From Dermanyssus gallinae (taxonomy: Eukaryota; Arthropoda; Arachnida; Mesostigmata; Dermanyssidae): 64,000 nucleotides of DNA. A program made the translations under genes and the position numbers. The stretch lies in NCBI GenBank assembly GCA_003439945.1, contig QVRM01005270.1, positions 46,001 through 110,000 on the forward strand. Direction: 5' to 3'. The notes beneath the pieces were generated by a model that saw only the letters and a program-made list of their open reading frames with translations, was not told the origin of the DNA and made no database searches. This document shows positions 9,098 through 19,979 of the stretch, one piece after another (position 1 is the first letter of the stretch; the number at the start of each line of letters is the position of its first letter).

Positions 9098-12073
9098 TAT
9101 ATCAACGCACTTTATTTACCATGAAGGGAAGTTTTTATATTAGATGTTAGCCATTGCAGGCTTCTGTGAGTTTTGCGGCACCTACGCCATGCAAGCCTAT
9201 TCCGCACATTTAACACTGAATATTGCTTAAATGCTACAACCATGTTACGGATGTTCGTAGCTAATTTACGGAGGAATATGCTGCAACACTGGTCGTTTGC
9301 TAAACTAGTTTGCCGAACCTCTTGTCATCCTTCAATCGTCAAGCATCTCTAAAATATTCTCACAGACTACATTGATGGGAGCCATATCGTATTGATTTGC
9401 TGCTGCGCGCCGTACTTATGCATCCTATATATAAGGCTTCTTTCGTTGGAGCCATTGAGAGTGTATGTGTAAGTCGGGTTCAAATGACTGAAATGGAGAA
9501 ACCCGCATTTGTGTATGAACAGCCAGATATGACGTCCGACAGTTCATGCCATAATATGGGCATAAAGTTATATGCCTGGCTCCAGTAAACTTAGCGCAGG
9601 TATGCCAAAGTGTTGTACTACTACTGCACAAGAATTGTTTTACCCCTCAACACTATATATATATAGGTAAAATTCCAGGAACCTAGTCGGGACGGTTGCC
9701 TAAGGTTATCTCTAAAGGCAAAGACGACTCGCCCAGCGAGGAATTGCGAAGAAAAGCTGCTTCTAGAAGATATTATCAAGTCTTCTGGCGCACCGATAAA
9801 ACTTCTATCTCGAGGCACGAGGAATCATCCTCGACAACAGCTTGGATTTCGCGCGGGACGTTCAACGACGACCGCATCCCAGGGGCTCTCAGGCGACGTG
9901 AGGTATTCAGTCACCGTCAAGTACGAAGCCGTGTACGCCGCTTTGTAGACAAAAACGCGACTTTTAACACTGCTCTCAAGAAAGCTGACCGCTGCAGGCG
10001 TGGGCCCACGAGTTTTGCGAATATTGGTAGCTATCGTGAAGAGAAACTCCATCATTCTAGACGACGGTATTTAGGAGCACCGATCGTTTCTGCTAACAAT
10101 CGGCTACCCCCAGGGCAATAATTTCAGCCCGCTTCTATTCTCGCCTTACTCAGCAATCTACCGAGTTTCACCTATGAACACTACCCCTGTATTCGCATCA
10201 CTCTCTATGCCGATGGCCTCGTGGTTAATAGAGTGTTGATGGACCTAAAAAGATGTCTAGGAATGCTGGAGACATACAGGGAGCACAACGGTTTAACGAT
10301 TACCGTGTCGAGGTCAAAGGCTATACAATTAAGACCGGTGGGGGGGGGGGGATGGCGCTGAAGAGAGGTGTTAGGCATAGCTCTGATCGTGTTCCTTTAG
10401 AATTTGTCTCGGAGTTCACTCTTCTCGGCCCTAAACTAGCGTCAAGCGTCGTTTTCCACCTGCATTATCAGGGAGTTAATAGCGGTATTGTCGTAATGAC
10501 TTCAATCCCACCTCTACAGAAGTGATCAGTAAAAACAGCCCTAAATGTGCAACCTGAAGGAGGCCTTAGTGCCATCCTACACTATCAAACTAAATGGGTT
10601 ATACTATAACTCCAATGCGCTCAGCAGCTCATAACTCTGTATACGGTGAATGCAACATTGCTTAAGAGAGTTATGAGTCTCCTTGAGACAATTCATGGAT
10701 GGAGCCGCTCGGATATATATATATATATATATATATATGAACCATCGTCGCGCTTCGCCCAAACGTCTAGCGACAACAAGAGGTTTCGTATTAGAGTGCG
10801 TGAAGTGTTTAATCCTCGTTCAGAAATATCGAGTAAGTTAGACATGATAATAACCCAGCGCGTACCACTTTCAATGAAGCGCAGCACGTCGCCCTTCAGC
10901 AGAACGTTGTGAGGCCCACTAGCCGGTACCTGCGGAATCGGAACACAAAATCGCTTGTATTTAGTTGCCGCTTGCTGCTATAGATAAATTCTTTCTGAGT
11001 ACTATTAACGCGCGCAAGATGATGTTCTAATCCTAGACACATTATATATATATATATATGAATCGCAGTCTCAAGTAATATATATATATATATAGACCTC
11101 GGATGACTGCCGACCATTTCGGATGGGCGATCTAAGCGGAGAACTTCTTCGCATGGGTGGTCTTCCGTCCGAGAGGGAGCCTTCCCACTCGGTAGACATC
11201 ATGTCTTCATTCTGCGCCATTGCTGTTCAGCCCTCCTTGCGTAGCTTGTTACAGGCTCGTAATACACACTCGACTGAATATATATATATACTCTACCTGA
11301 GACGCGTCAAGGCCGTGGGTGGTGAGTAGCAACTTTACAGCCGGTCCAATTAAGTTTGCCCGAGCGGCCGAAGCGCCAGCTGGCGGCTTTATTGTAGATG
11401 CGCCGCCTGCTGAAGAGCCGGCCGGACTCGATGGAGCAGAGGAAGAAGATGAGGAAGAAAACGAAGATGCCGGTGGAGCTGACCGAGCAGATAACCTCCT
11501 CGCTCCGGTCGCCAAAAGGACTGCCGCAACTGGTACATTGACATCTTTCCGAAGTACACCATTCTCCACCATCAAACCTGAAAGAAGTTCTGCATAAGAT
11601 ATACTGGATACGTGCCTCTTGAAATATATATATATATATATATATATCGGGAAATATGGAAAAATCTTGTATGAAGGTAGCACCATTAGGTACTTCGCTG
11701 TTATTCCTATAGATGTCAATATTCACATTAATATATCACAATTGGTGGATATATTACAGAATCATACAAGAATGTACTTGGCACAGTAAGTACTTGGCAC
11801 GGAGAATGAGTGGAAGAAAAATAAATTACACTCAAATTTGTTTGCGCATTGTCATCACTTCCTCAACGTGCCTCAAGGAAGCTCACCGAACACACTCTTT
11901 ACAACACGTTCGGCATGCAATATTGCTCGACTCTCTCTCTTTTAAAACTCTACTCTCTTAAACATACTTCATGTTTTATTCAGTATTTTAATAGTAGGGT
12001 TAACATTTGTTTCCTAGAAACGTGTGCTTTTGAATCGTGTGATTGCAAACTCAAACGTCCTTTTAGATATTAA

Positions 12074-12105
<32 letters not shown>

Positions 12106-13779
12106 GATATATACACATAGAAAAATTTAAATTATGCTAGAAAAAAAACGTAATACCTTTTCTTTCTTACAGATCTTTACGCTCTGGTCTCAAACGGAAC
12201 GGGCATTCTTTAATTAAATGGACGGGATTAAATAAAATAGGTGAGCAAATACCTGCGGTTAAGTTTTCCCATGTACCGATCAATGTGTTGATGGAAGCAC
12301 TTTTCTCGTCACCCGGTTGCTGGGTCTTGAGTAATGTCTCGCGCTCATCTACCTGTATCAGAGCACAATTGTTAATTCATAATAACAATTACATTAATTT
12401 ATTAGTCAATTGTAGGGTTACAGGGAGCTGCGATTCACTCACAGCAACAATAATTAACAGCAAACAATTAGCAATATTTTTGGCAAAAGCTTTTGCCAAA
12501 AATGTCTTAGTGTCGAAAATAGAGCGTGTAAAGTGAACAGCTTGAAAGCAAAACGATATTATCGACGCGCCAGTGAATATTGCGTAAAACAACCGAGCGT
12601 TGTTGTGATTAATGTCCTTTTCTACCCAAACAGCTAACATAAAATTCACCTACATGGCATATTCCTCCACCCCCCCCCCCGACAAACTAACCACCAAAAC
12701 ACTTGATCTATCGCAGCGCATTTCAAACGTTAGGCACGCCTAAAACTGCACACCGTTTGCTTGTGAGACATTTGGGCCTGGAAGCGCCATTACGGAGAGA
12801 TCGCTTAATCATATCTGCGCTATGCTGAGTAACACCACAGGAAGTAAAAGGTTGGGCGAATTTCTTAAGCAGAGGACCTCAAATTTTATTCAACGAGGCA
12901 ACACAGCGGTAATTAACGACCAGCACAATAAAATAAATTTTCCGAAGCGTTATGTTGATCCGCACTATATATATATATATATATATATATAGCGTGGGCC
13001 AGCATAACCCTGATGTCTATAGTATATTAGATAACCTAAAACACTAACACATGCGCATAATGGGCGATAAAACATTAATTATTAATGATGACCAACACGG
13101 TAATTAAAGCAAACACATACGTAGTAAGCGCTGAAATTTCAATTAGGTGGATAGACATCTGATGATGACAAGGAGAGAGGTCTATAAATTAGAGGCGCAG
13201 TATTTATTGACGAAACTGTTTGGAGACTTACTTCGAGCGCGGCGACAGCCTTGCCGGTCTGAATTTCGCAGAGAACATCACCCCGCTGGATCGGGTCGCC
13301 TTCAGTCTTCATCCAATGCATGATCACACCTAAGATCACGACCGAGAATCAGTCGGGGCAAGATAAAATAGTCACTGTACCATTAGTTTCATGCAACCTA
13401 TGTAACCCATGCGTATGTATGTTTTTAAAAGGGGAAATGCATTTTGCACGCCTCTTACTGAGTCAGTGCAGAAATGCAGAGAAACTGGCTGCCCAAAAAT
13501 TTATAAATGTTACCCATTGACAATAGGAGGCCCCAAGACTATATCTGAAAACATTACCTTGGGGTTTATTTTATTCAGTCTCTGCTTCATCTGCACTAGT
13601 GTAGCTATTCGTATACAGGTATACAGTTTTCTTAATTCAGAGTATCGGAGAAATTGATTCCCGAACCAGTAGCCACAAACGGTAGCATCACACCCGTCCT
13701 AACATTGCAAGAAATAAAGTTCAAAAATGTGAAATCGGTATTAGAGAACTCTCAGCTTTCAAAAGTGCGTACGCTAGGC

Positions 13780-13863
<84 letters not shown>

Positions 13864-15283
13864 CAATTTCCCGTGCGACATAGCGTTCAATAAGCGGTAA
13901 GAATAGCATTTTTGTCTAGAAATTACTTCTCAAAAAAGGCTTGCGACCGCCCCAAGTATCATTTTTATTTTCAGCATTATCGTAACCACCAGTAGTATAA
14001 TCGTCATTGTTTTGACTATAATAAAAATTACTACGTTAAATTAGATTTACATTAAAATTAATTAGAGTTTAATTCTGACATATATATGATGAATTAACGT
14101 TTTCACTGTTATCAGTTCATTTCGTGTCAGATTATGACGTCTATAAGCGAAGCCGCATTCCCTATACAAGCAGCCAATAATATATCATTAAAAGCATCGC
14201 TATTATTATTATTATTATTATTAATATTTGCGCTTAATGCTAGCACCACTGTGAGGTGAGTAAAAATTAAGCGACGACTAATATTCTCACTACTATGATT
14301 CTTGCCCGTATATTATAAATGCGTCCATCCGCACAAGTGATACGATATTTAATAATCGACCAATCGAAAATCGAACACTCGAGGTCAACCGAAGTTCGAC
14401 ATGCGCGACCGCTCTCTCTATATCGGCTCACCGTCCTTGACAGGCCAGGAAACGGTTGCGCTAGAGACAGCGACAGCTGACGACAAAAATAAATCCCTTT
14501 CTCTTTTTTTCCTCGCACAACCGATTGGTCGTTTTCGACAGTTTCACGGTGATAGCGTCATATTATCAGTGCATGGGACTGATTGTTTTTCTGGCGCGGG
14601 CGTTGGACATGTCTAACGCGAACCAACGCGAATACGACATTCGCGACATTTTTCGCGGACATTTACGAATATGCCGATAGCTAGAAATACAGTGAAAGGA
14701 GGGACGACCACTAATGTGAGGTCAGAGCAATCCTGACCACAGTTAGAGAAAGAGTTAGAGACTCCCACAGTTAGAGAAAGAGAGAAGAAAAGAGATGAAA
14801 GAAAGAACCAAAGAGGGAGAGAGAGAGATACAACATCAAACATGGTTAAAGAGAGCGCCTGTGGTTAGCGACGAGCAGTTAGCAGCCGACACATTATACG
14901 CGCGTTTACAGAATTAAACTAGAGGACAATCATCGAGAGGCAGCAAAAGAGTCCTTGATGTCCATCACCGGCCATAGACGCGACCGCACTCATCACTGCT
15001 TACCTTCATCATCACCACCACCACCACCACCACCAGCATCATCATCATCATTGGTCATCGTCGGTGGACACAGTGAGGACACCCTCAGCAGGTCGAGGGC
15101 ATCAGCTCCGAGCGTCGCCATCGGGCCGCCGCCGCCACCACCGTGAAGGTGGCACGCACCGACTAGTCCGCTGCCAAGGCCCTGGGGCCCGGCCGAACGC
15201 CGGCGTCCCGAAGCAAAGGCCCCCGTTCGGGCCGAGCCGCGGACACCTGCGCGCACTGCCACCAGTCCAAGCATTGTTGACAT
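6408..15283 (-). CDS. PDHX: Pyruvate dehydrogenase E3-binding protein (component X), nine coding exons
   Basis: Coding exons run 15283-15004, 13329-13232, 12352-12253, 11577-11297, 10929-10866, 8996-8656, 8255-8110, 7486-7294 and 6587-6408. All introns are GT/AG, all phases agree, and the 1683 coding bases give 560 residues; human PDHX has about 500. Domains in order: Arg-rich mitochondrial transit peptide (about 1-50), lipoyl domain (about 66-160, probable lipoyl-lysine K120 in EIQTGKA), Ser/Ala/Pro linker, E3-binding domain (about 234-274), a second Pro-rich linker, and the inner-core acyltransferase-type domain (about 320-560). The E2 signature HxxxDG is absent: the stretch reads SFDARAISD (about 529-537), with Ala in place of His and Ser in place of Asp. 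This, with the PDHX-like stretches VAVATDNG and GMFGITEFTAVINPPQ, identifies the non-catalytic E3-binding protein rather than DLAT. It anchors dihydrolipoamide dehydrogenase to the E2 core in the mitochondrial matrix. An Asp/Gly tract interrupts the lipoyl domain. Introns carry mobile elements and (TA)n arrays. Confidence 0.92.
6718..7232 (+). mobile_element. Internally deleted mariner with both terminal inverted repeats
   Basis: The left end GGGTCTACAAAAAAGT (6718) and the complement of the right end, GGGCTACAAAAAAGTCTTTT (from 7232), form imperfect inverted repeats of about 30 bp, each flanked by TA. Inside, 6899-7159 (+) is an 86-codon frame. It begins MEVEKCQIRAI, like a mariner transposase start, and jumps almost directly to the C-terminal region (PPEHHLFRWMQIFLSGKKF, GIENLVNHWAEVV). 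The catalytic core is therefore deleted while start, stop and ends remain. Such derivatives can be moved only by a transposase supplied elsewhere. It sits in PDHX intron 8, opposite in strand to PDHX. Confidence 0.88.
7294..7486 (-). CDS. PDHX: PDHX exon 8: core domain
   Basis: The acceptor is GCTTGCAG. It encodes LITPIVTEADIRTVGDIG and GGSFSVSNLGMFGITEFTAV and ends INPPQ before GTTTGT. This is the best conserved exon. Confidence 0.94.
7620..7951. repeat. (TA)n arrays in PDHX intron 7
   Basis: TA arrays lie at 7623-7643 and 7879-7951, separated by unremarkable intronic sequence. Nothing else is recognised between exons 7 and 8. Confidence 0.9.
8110..8255 (-). CDS. PDHX: PDHX exon 7: core domain
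   Basis: The acceptor is TTTTTAAG. It encodes ISVNDFVVKAVALALKKVPQ and QVDISVAVATDNG and ends before GTAAGG. DISVAVATDxG is typical of PDHX. Confidence 0.93.
8656..8996 (-). CDS. PDHX: PDHX exon 6: Pro-rich linker and core domain start
   Basis: The acceptor is TTTTTTTAG. A long Ala/Pro-rich linker leads into FRDFDLTNMRRAIAKRLSLS and KSTVPHSYASIDVSVGAI, the N-terminal part of the inner-core domain. It ends EEGTK before GTACAG, in phase 0. Confidence 0.92.
9061..9104. repeat. (TA)n array in PDHX intron 5
   Basis: A TA array close behind the exon 6 acceptor tract. From here to about 9640 the intron shows no recognisable element. Confidence 0.9.
9690..10560 (+). mobile_element. Decayed LINE reverse transcriptase in PDHX intron 5
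   Basis: The plus strand, in shifting frames, encodes LLLEDIIKSS, QLGFRAGRSTTTAS (RT motif around GFR.GRST), GYPQGNNFSPLLF (PQG motif), then ITLYADGLVV, and an SEFTLLGPKLAS stretch. The catalytic YADD has become YADG, and at least three frame changes and stops occur, so it is inactive. It lies antisense to PDHX. The clade is not resolved. A G run (about 10340-10350) follows the YADG region. Confidence 0.75.
10866..10929 (-). CDS. PDHX: PDHX exon 5: rest of E3-binding domain
   Basis: A short 64-base exon bounded by TTCCGCAG and GTACGC. It encodes VPASGPHNVLLKGDVLRFIE, the loop and second helix of the E3-binding domain (family pattern GP.G.LLKGDVL). Confidence 0.9.
11297..11577 (-). CDS. PDHX: PDHX exon 4: linker and start of E3-binding domain
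   Basis: The acceptor is CTTTCAG. It encodes GLMVENGVLRKDVNVPVA, a long Ser/Ala/Pro-rich flexible linker, and then NLIGPAVKLLLTTHGLDASQ, the first helix of the peripheral-subunit-binding (E3-binding) domain. It ends at CAG before GTAGAG. Confidence 0.9.
12253..12352 (-). CDS. PDHX: PDHX exon 3: end of lipoyl domain
   Basis: Bounded by GATACAG and GTATTT. It encodes VDERETLLKTQQPGDEKSAS, then INTLIGTWENLTAG, fitting the second half of a lipoyl domain. It is more divergent than exon 2. Confidence 0.82.
12476..12503. repeat. Perfect 28-bp palindrome centred on AAGCTT
   Basis: TTTTTGGCAAAAG is followed directly by its complement, with no spacer. It lies in PDHX intron 2 and has no TA core. It does not end in a T run beyond the repeat and sits on no known RNA gene. 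Confidence 0.9.
12949..13008. repeat. Decayed palindrome with (TA)n core
   Basis: GTTATGTTGATCCGCACTATA on the left pairs with TATAGCGTGGGCCAGCATAAC on the right around about 25 bases of TA. By eye, five pairs mismatch and all five are transitions, as expected from ageing of an originally perfect palindrome. It lies in PDHX intron 2. Confidence 0.75.
13232..13329 (-). CDS. PDHX: PDHX exon 2: lipoyl domain with lipoyl-lysine
   Basis: The acceptor is GATCTTAG and the exon begins in phase 1. It encodes GVIMHWMKTEGD, then GDVLCEIQTGKAVAALE, and ends before GTAAGT. K in TGKA is the expected lipoylated lysine; the family usually has TDKA, so Gly replaces Asp just before it. Confidence 0.92.
13330..15003. 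other. PDHX intron 1
   Basis: It contains a long (TA)n array (13781-13861), an ATT repeat at about 14199-14221 and purine-rich GA repeats at about 14745-14830. No mobile element or RNA gene was recognised in it. Confidence 0.7.
13781..13861. repeat. (TA)n microsatellite, about 80 bp
   Basis: A pure TA array in PDHX intron 1. Confidence 0.95.
15004..15283 (-). CDS. PDHX: PDHX exon 1: transit peptide and lipoyl-domain start
   Basis: It starts MSTMLGLVAVRAGVRGSART, an Arg-rich, acid-poor leader fitting a mitochondrial transit peptide. It reaches the lipoyl-domain opening SSLCPPTMT, where the family has SLSPTMT, then runs through four Asp, AG, a Gly run and DDE to a strong donor (GAAG before GTAAGC). 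The Asp/Gly tract is encoded by GAT and GGT triplet repeats and is not usual for this domain. A weaker donor-like GCTG/GTGGTG upstream would also be in phase 1 and would drop most of the glycines. The start ATG is inferred from the leader; transcript evidence is lacking. Confidence 0.8.
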
Positions 15284-15640
15284 TGTACGTTCGGCCGCTC
15301 TGGGCCCGGCCTCTCATAGAGAGGAAGAAGTAGTAGAAAAAGAAAACGACGACGACGAAGCAAAGGGAAAGGGTACTTGGATACCCACCCACGAGCCAGT
15401 ACAATTGGTAGTTGTTTTTGTTTTTGTTGTTATTGTTCGTAGTAATAGTAGTAGTGGTAGTAGTAGAAGTAACAGATAGCTTAGTAGGTGTGTGGGTCAA
15501 TGCCACTGCAAATGAGCCGACGACCAGACACGGCAGCGTCAGCATGGCCGCCCGCGGGCATTTTGAAAATCTAACCACAGTTAGGCTCCGGTTTGACACT
15601 AATGCTGATACGCATCAACGTGTACACGTTTGAATAACGT
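15284..15640 (-). promoter_or_regulatory. Probable PDHX 5' flank / promoter region
   Basis: The sequence upstream of the PDHX start codon is GC-rich near the gene (15100-15310), with GTT and GTA triplet tracts at about 15411-15475, then CCGCCCGCGGGC at about 15547-15560. No TATA box is recognised at a sensible distance. The assignment rests on position alone. A (TA)n array at 15644-15674 marks its outer edge. Confidence 0.4.
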
Positions 15641-15677
<37 letters not shown>

Positions 15678-15823
15678 CATTAAATAAACTAGTCGTACTG
15701 CCGTCCTGATTATTACCTTATATTATCCTTATAAAATACAATACAATAAAATAATGTAGGGTTTTATTAGGCGTTTTTAGATACACAAAAGAGACGTTTT
15801 ACACCGTCAGATATTGTAACTAT

Positions 15824-16000
<177 letters not shown>

Positions 16001-16171
16001 AATTTATTAAGATAATATAACGTAAACAAACGTGATTTGTATATGGGCATATAATGATGGCTACATACCTAGGTATGGCAATCCCAATTTTACGTCATGA
16101 GCAAGCAGGGATCAGCCGAATTATTTTCATTCTTTAGCGCTCCAAGATAAAGTCTCTTGGTCCAGTTTGAC

Positions 16172-16501
16172 TCAACACACTACTGCATCCACAGCACATG
16201 TCTGGACGGATATAATCATGCCGTTATCTACACACCGTTTGGAGGCAGCAACTCGTACCCTGTAGTAATTGTCATTCCACTCGTCAGCGGTGTTAAATCC
16301 GTATAGTTTTAGATCATCCGCATAATGCTTATAAGTCATCGAATCGGGGACAATGTTTTTAAGATCTAAAATAAATATACAAAATAAAAGCGGGCCAAGG
16401 TTTGATCCCTGAGGAACACGAGATGGACATTTACTAGAGCTATTGCTGACAGAAACACAAAACTCTCTATAGGTAAGACAACTGTGAGTATCGACACTCA
16501 A
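16172..16501 (-). mobile_element. LINE reverse transcriptase fragment (PQGS / YADD part)
   Basis: The minus strand encodes VPQGSNLGPLLFCIFILDL and KHYADDLKLYGF, RT motifs B' and C, in one open frame of 109 codons with both catalytic Asp of YADD retained. It ends in an unrelated stretch. It lies beyond the 3' tail of the LINE at 16803-20960, so it belongs to a separate insertion. Confidence 0.8.
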
Positions 16502-16802
16502 GTACCTAACTTTATGTACGAGGCCATGAAGGAATCAAAGTTTATGATACTTACTCCTTATCTAACAAACTTTCGGATTAAAGAAGACTAAAAGTCGATC
16601 TACTAACAGTTCTCAAGAATGTTGCATGCAATTGGTGATTGTGCTACAGGTTTATAATTATCTGCACTTGACTTAGGGCACTTCGGAAGTGTAGAAGTTA
16701 AGACTGATTGTCGAAGACACAGTGCCATCTTCAGAAAACCTAGTGAATATATTTTTGGATGAAGTTAGGAGTTACTACGCTTATTTGATTTCAGTAAGAA
16801 TA

Positions 16803-16890
16803 TTGTAGATAGATAGACTACTATTTTCAAAAGCGGTTCACATTTTTTAGAGCTTCACAGATCCTCAAAGCCATCAAAGGCTGGGTGAAT
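16803..16890 (-). mobile_element. 3' end of the LINE, same family as the tail at 421-520
   Basis: On the minus strand it reads AGCCTTTGATGGCTTTGAGG and ends in CTATCTATCTAC. It shares this block with 421-520 (-), which shows the two come from one family. Confidence 0.7.
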
Positions 16891-19471
16891 GTTTATATGA
16901 TGACATGTTCATTGTGTTTTGGTATATATAAATATGGACAATCGCCTCTTGAGGCTGCATCGTTGGGGACACCTTCGAAAACTAAATCCCTCTGCGCAAC
17001 ATAAACCGACGAGAAGAAGTCTCCATAATTTACATAATCAAGTCAATACCCACAGTTACCTACAGTGTTGAGCAAAATTACCTGTTTCTAGAATTCACTA
17101 GAATTGACCTGTGTGAACTTAGTACCACGGGTCAGTTCAGTCGCAGGCGAGTGACCGTATCTATTTGTTGTTATAATATGATATTATGTTTATTTATTCT
17201 TAATTGTAACTAGTTTGTGTTACGACTATATATATGAGTTTTATTTACCATTCCTTGTGGAATATATTTTGAATTAGATGAGCTTGCTGTGTAGTATATC
17301 ATACAGCGTGCTGCTGGCTTCGTATATAGTTTTATATTATTGTATCATTATATGTATTTTCACAAACTTCCTCGTTTGTCGTGCATTCATACTATTATTT
17401 ATGTTATCACGATGGTTTTATTACTACCTAATTACACAATAGTTTGTTTTAGCAGGGCGTTTTCGCATGGTTCCTTACTATCTATGCCATTTCCCTAGCT
17501 TGCGTTTGGTTTCATTTATCTCTTGCCATAATGGTTTATACTATATATAGCCACATGGCTAGTACAAAGCATATGCACAAGTTATATTAAGATTTTACAC
17601 ATTATCACCGTAGTAGATCGTATTATTACAATTATCTATTTATGGATTGTGTACATATGTATACAAGTCTGGCTTAATCAGGCGCAAGTAAGATGAGATA
17701 GTGCGTCCTCGCAGCGTTTTTGAATTGATTAAATTATATATGTATCTAATATCACACGGCAACTTGTTTCCAAATTACAGAGTGCAAACCTCGATTCTAT
17801 ACTTGTGGCCGAGGAGACAATAAGCAAGTGAAATGCAGAGCGTCCGGGTGTTTTAGGCTCTAGCAGGTTGGATAAGGCCAACCAGGTTGGGATGGTGACT
17901 AAAGAGAATAGGCTATATTTCAACAACGTTGGTAAATTTAATTAAGTATAGTAGCGGGAGCATCGAGAGTGTAGTTTTTATATTGTTCTGTGGTTATTGA
18001 GACGCGCTGTGAGAGATCCAAGACGAGGCGAAGCGTTCTTTTCTGAAGCAGATAAAGCAGAGTTATATGACACGCATGAGTATGACCGTACACCTCTAGA
18101 CCATGTGTCAAGTGGCTCTGTACATACGCGTGGCACACTGCCGCGAGGCATTGGAAGGATTTTGTGAATGCGGCATATAGCGGCTACGCTACTGACCATG
18201 TTTGTTCGGAACATGAGTACGTATGCGTCTGGAACGTCAAATATTCGTCAAGAACGATATCCGAGAACTTCAACTAGTGTATCAAGCGTGCGACCGCAGG
18301 CAAAAGCTTTAGAATTGATTAACTCAACCCTTTTGGGGGGAGTCGCCCACGAATAAGGCCGTCGTGTTGTTAGCAAATAAGATTAGTTTGGCATGTTTCG
18401 GAATATTAAAAATATCGTTAACAATAATATTAAATAATAGCGGACCTCTGATGATTTATTGGTCCCGATTGATATATGTATATGAGGAAGGAATTGCCTA
18501 ATTTGAACAACTTGACGTTCTTCGGAGATGAATGAGCGCACCCACCTTATACATTTTTCATTCGCTTGGTATGTAGAGAGTTTTTTTAAAGAATGTCTAG
18601 ATGTACGGTATTCAGCTTTTCTAATGCCAATAAATACTGCTGCTACAATCTGCTTTAATTGTACCTATTTCCGTATATCTTCAACAAAATCAATCACAGG
18701 TGCAACCGTGGATATCTTAGGACGTTACGTTCTTCGATCGGCCTTAGTCGCCTCGGCACAGGCGATCTCCGCATATCTTTGAACAATGGAATTACACTAT
18801 AGCTTTAGGATATTGGGGTATACTCTTTTCTGCTGGAGAGATTGATAATATACTCAAGAGGCGATGCGATGGTGCGTCCGCAGTCCTACGAAGAACCTGT
18901 GATGGAATCTGTTCAGGGACAGTGGAGCATCTTTTAAAAAAATTTAGAAGATGGTAAATTCTGCAAACGTTGAGTGCCCGCAGGAAGCATTGTCCGGCAA
19001 ACGTCGGAAAGTTATCCGAAATGGCGCACTTCGAGTAGCACTCGCTGTCACGGGTCCCACATGTCGCGTAGTAGTGGTTGAATATGTTAGCTAGGAAAGT
19101 CTCATTGGTGACGAGTTCCCCGTTTACAAGTAGTTTGGTGCATTTTTCTTCTGAACACCTCCATGTACAGGTCGGATTTCCTCCCAAAGACTTCGCCGGT
19201 TATTAATTCTATCTGTAACGATTTGTTGTCGTGTGTGGGGTCCTCTCGGTGTATTGCGTAGGCCTGTTCTTTTTCGTTAACAAGGGAATCGAATTTCGGT
19301 GTCACCCAGTTTTTTCGAACTGCGCTCTCCGATCTAGAATTCTTGATATCAGTACTATTACGCTTTGCCGCTGACGCGATTGTTCTTCTAAACAATTCAA
19401 ATGTCTTGTTGACGTCATGTAGCCCCTGTGGGTCGTCTTACATTGACGACGACAGTTTGGCGATCTTGTGA

Positions 19472-19966
19472 TACTACCTGAGGTGTCCACCACCCCCATG
19501 ACCGGGCGGCGACCGTTACGAGTTCGCCATTCTCTCGCTCAAACAACACACGTGGTGGCTCCTCAATACCAGGGTTCGAACGCCGAGCTTGCACCTCGCC
19601 ACCAGTCACCGCCGTGCCGCTAAGTACTCACCGTGGTCTTCACCGGCAACGGCTGCCGAATTCGTCGTCGGCTACGGCTGTTCCCTTGTGTTCCTTGAAC
19701 ATCTCCGTTGAACAGCTTCGTCACCATCCTGACGTAGTCGCCTCGCCGTCTTCCTCCGGCTCCGTGCCTGGTGCCATTTCCTCGACGGTGTTGTTGGCCG
19801 GTCCATGGATCGCAGAACCGGATGTGGGGGTGGCAGACCTGTGTGCATTGTTGCGCTGCCTTTTCTTTCTTCCGGATCCTGTCGACTGCGCCAGTTGTAG
19901 TGTGAGAGAATGGCGAACTCGTAACGGTCGCCGCCCAGCCATGGGGGTGGTGGACACTACATTACC
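19472..19966. repeat. Inverted repeat, about 65 bp arms 360 bp apart
   Basis: 19472-19538 (GGTGTCCACCACCCCCATG and following, to TTCGCCATTCTCTCG) is repeated in reverse complement at 19900-19966 with few mismatches. Translated toward the loop, both arms give STTPM(T/A)GRRPLRVRHSL, so each may be a fragment of the same coding sequence inserted in opposite orientation. The interval is part of the insertion nested in the LINE relic. Confidence 0.8.
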
Positions 19967-19979
19967 TAAGTTTGAATTT

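Larger units (their letters stand above)
10710..11650. repeat. Short (TA)n arrays around PDHX exons 4-5
   Basis: TA arrays lie at about 10712-10738, 11043-11060, 11079-11094, 11279-11290 and 11624-11647. The one at 11279-11290 begins only a few bases past the exon 4 donor site (GTAGAG then TATATA), so repeat length there could affect splicing. Confidence 0.85.

Noticed and set aside
11319..11597. 92-codon plus-strand acidic frame
   Set aside because: It is the antisense of PDHX exon 4; the minus-strand reading has the family motifs and splice sites.
15102..15599. 165-codon minus-strand frame overlapping PDHX exon 1
   Set aside because: It is a different frame over the GC-rich promoter and exon 1, with Thr/Asn runs from triplet repeats and no link to the other PDHX exons.
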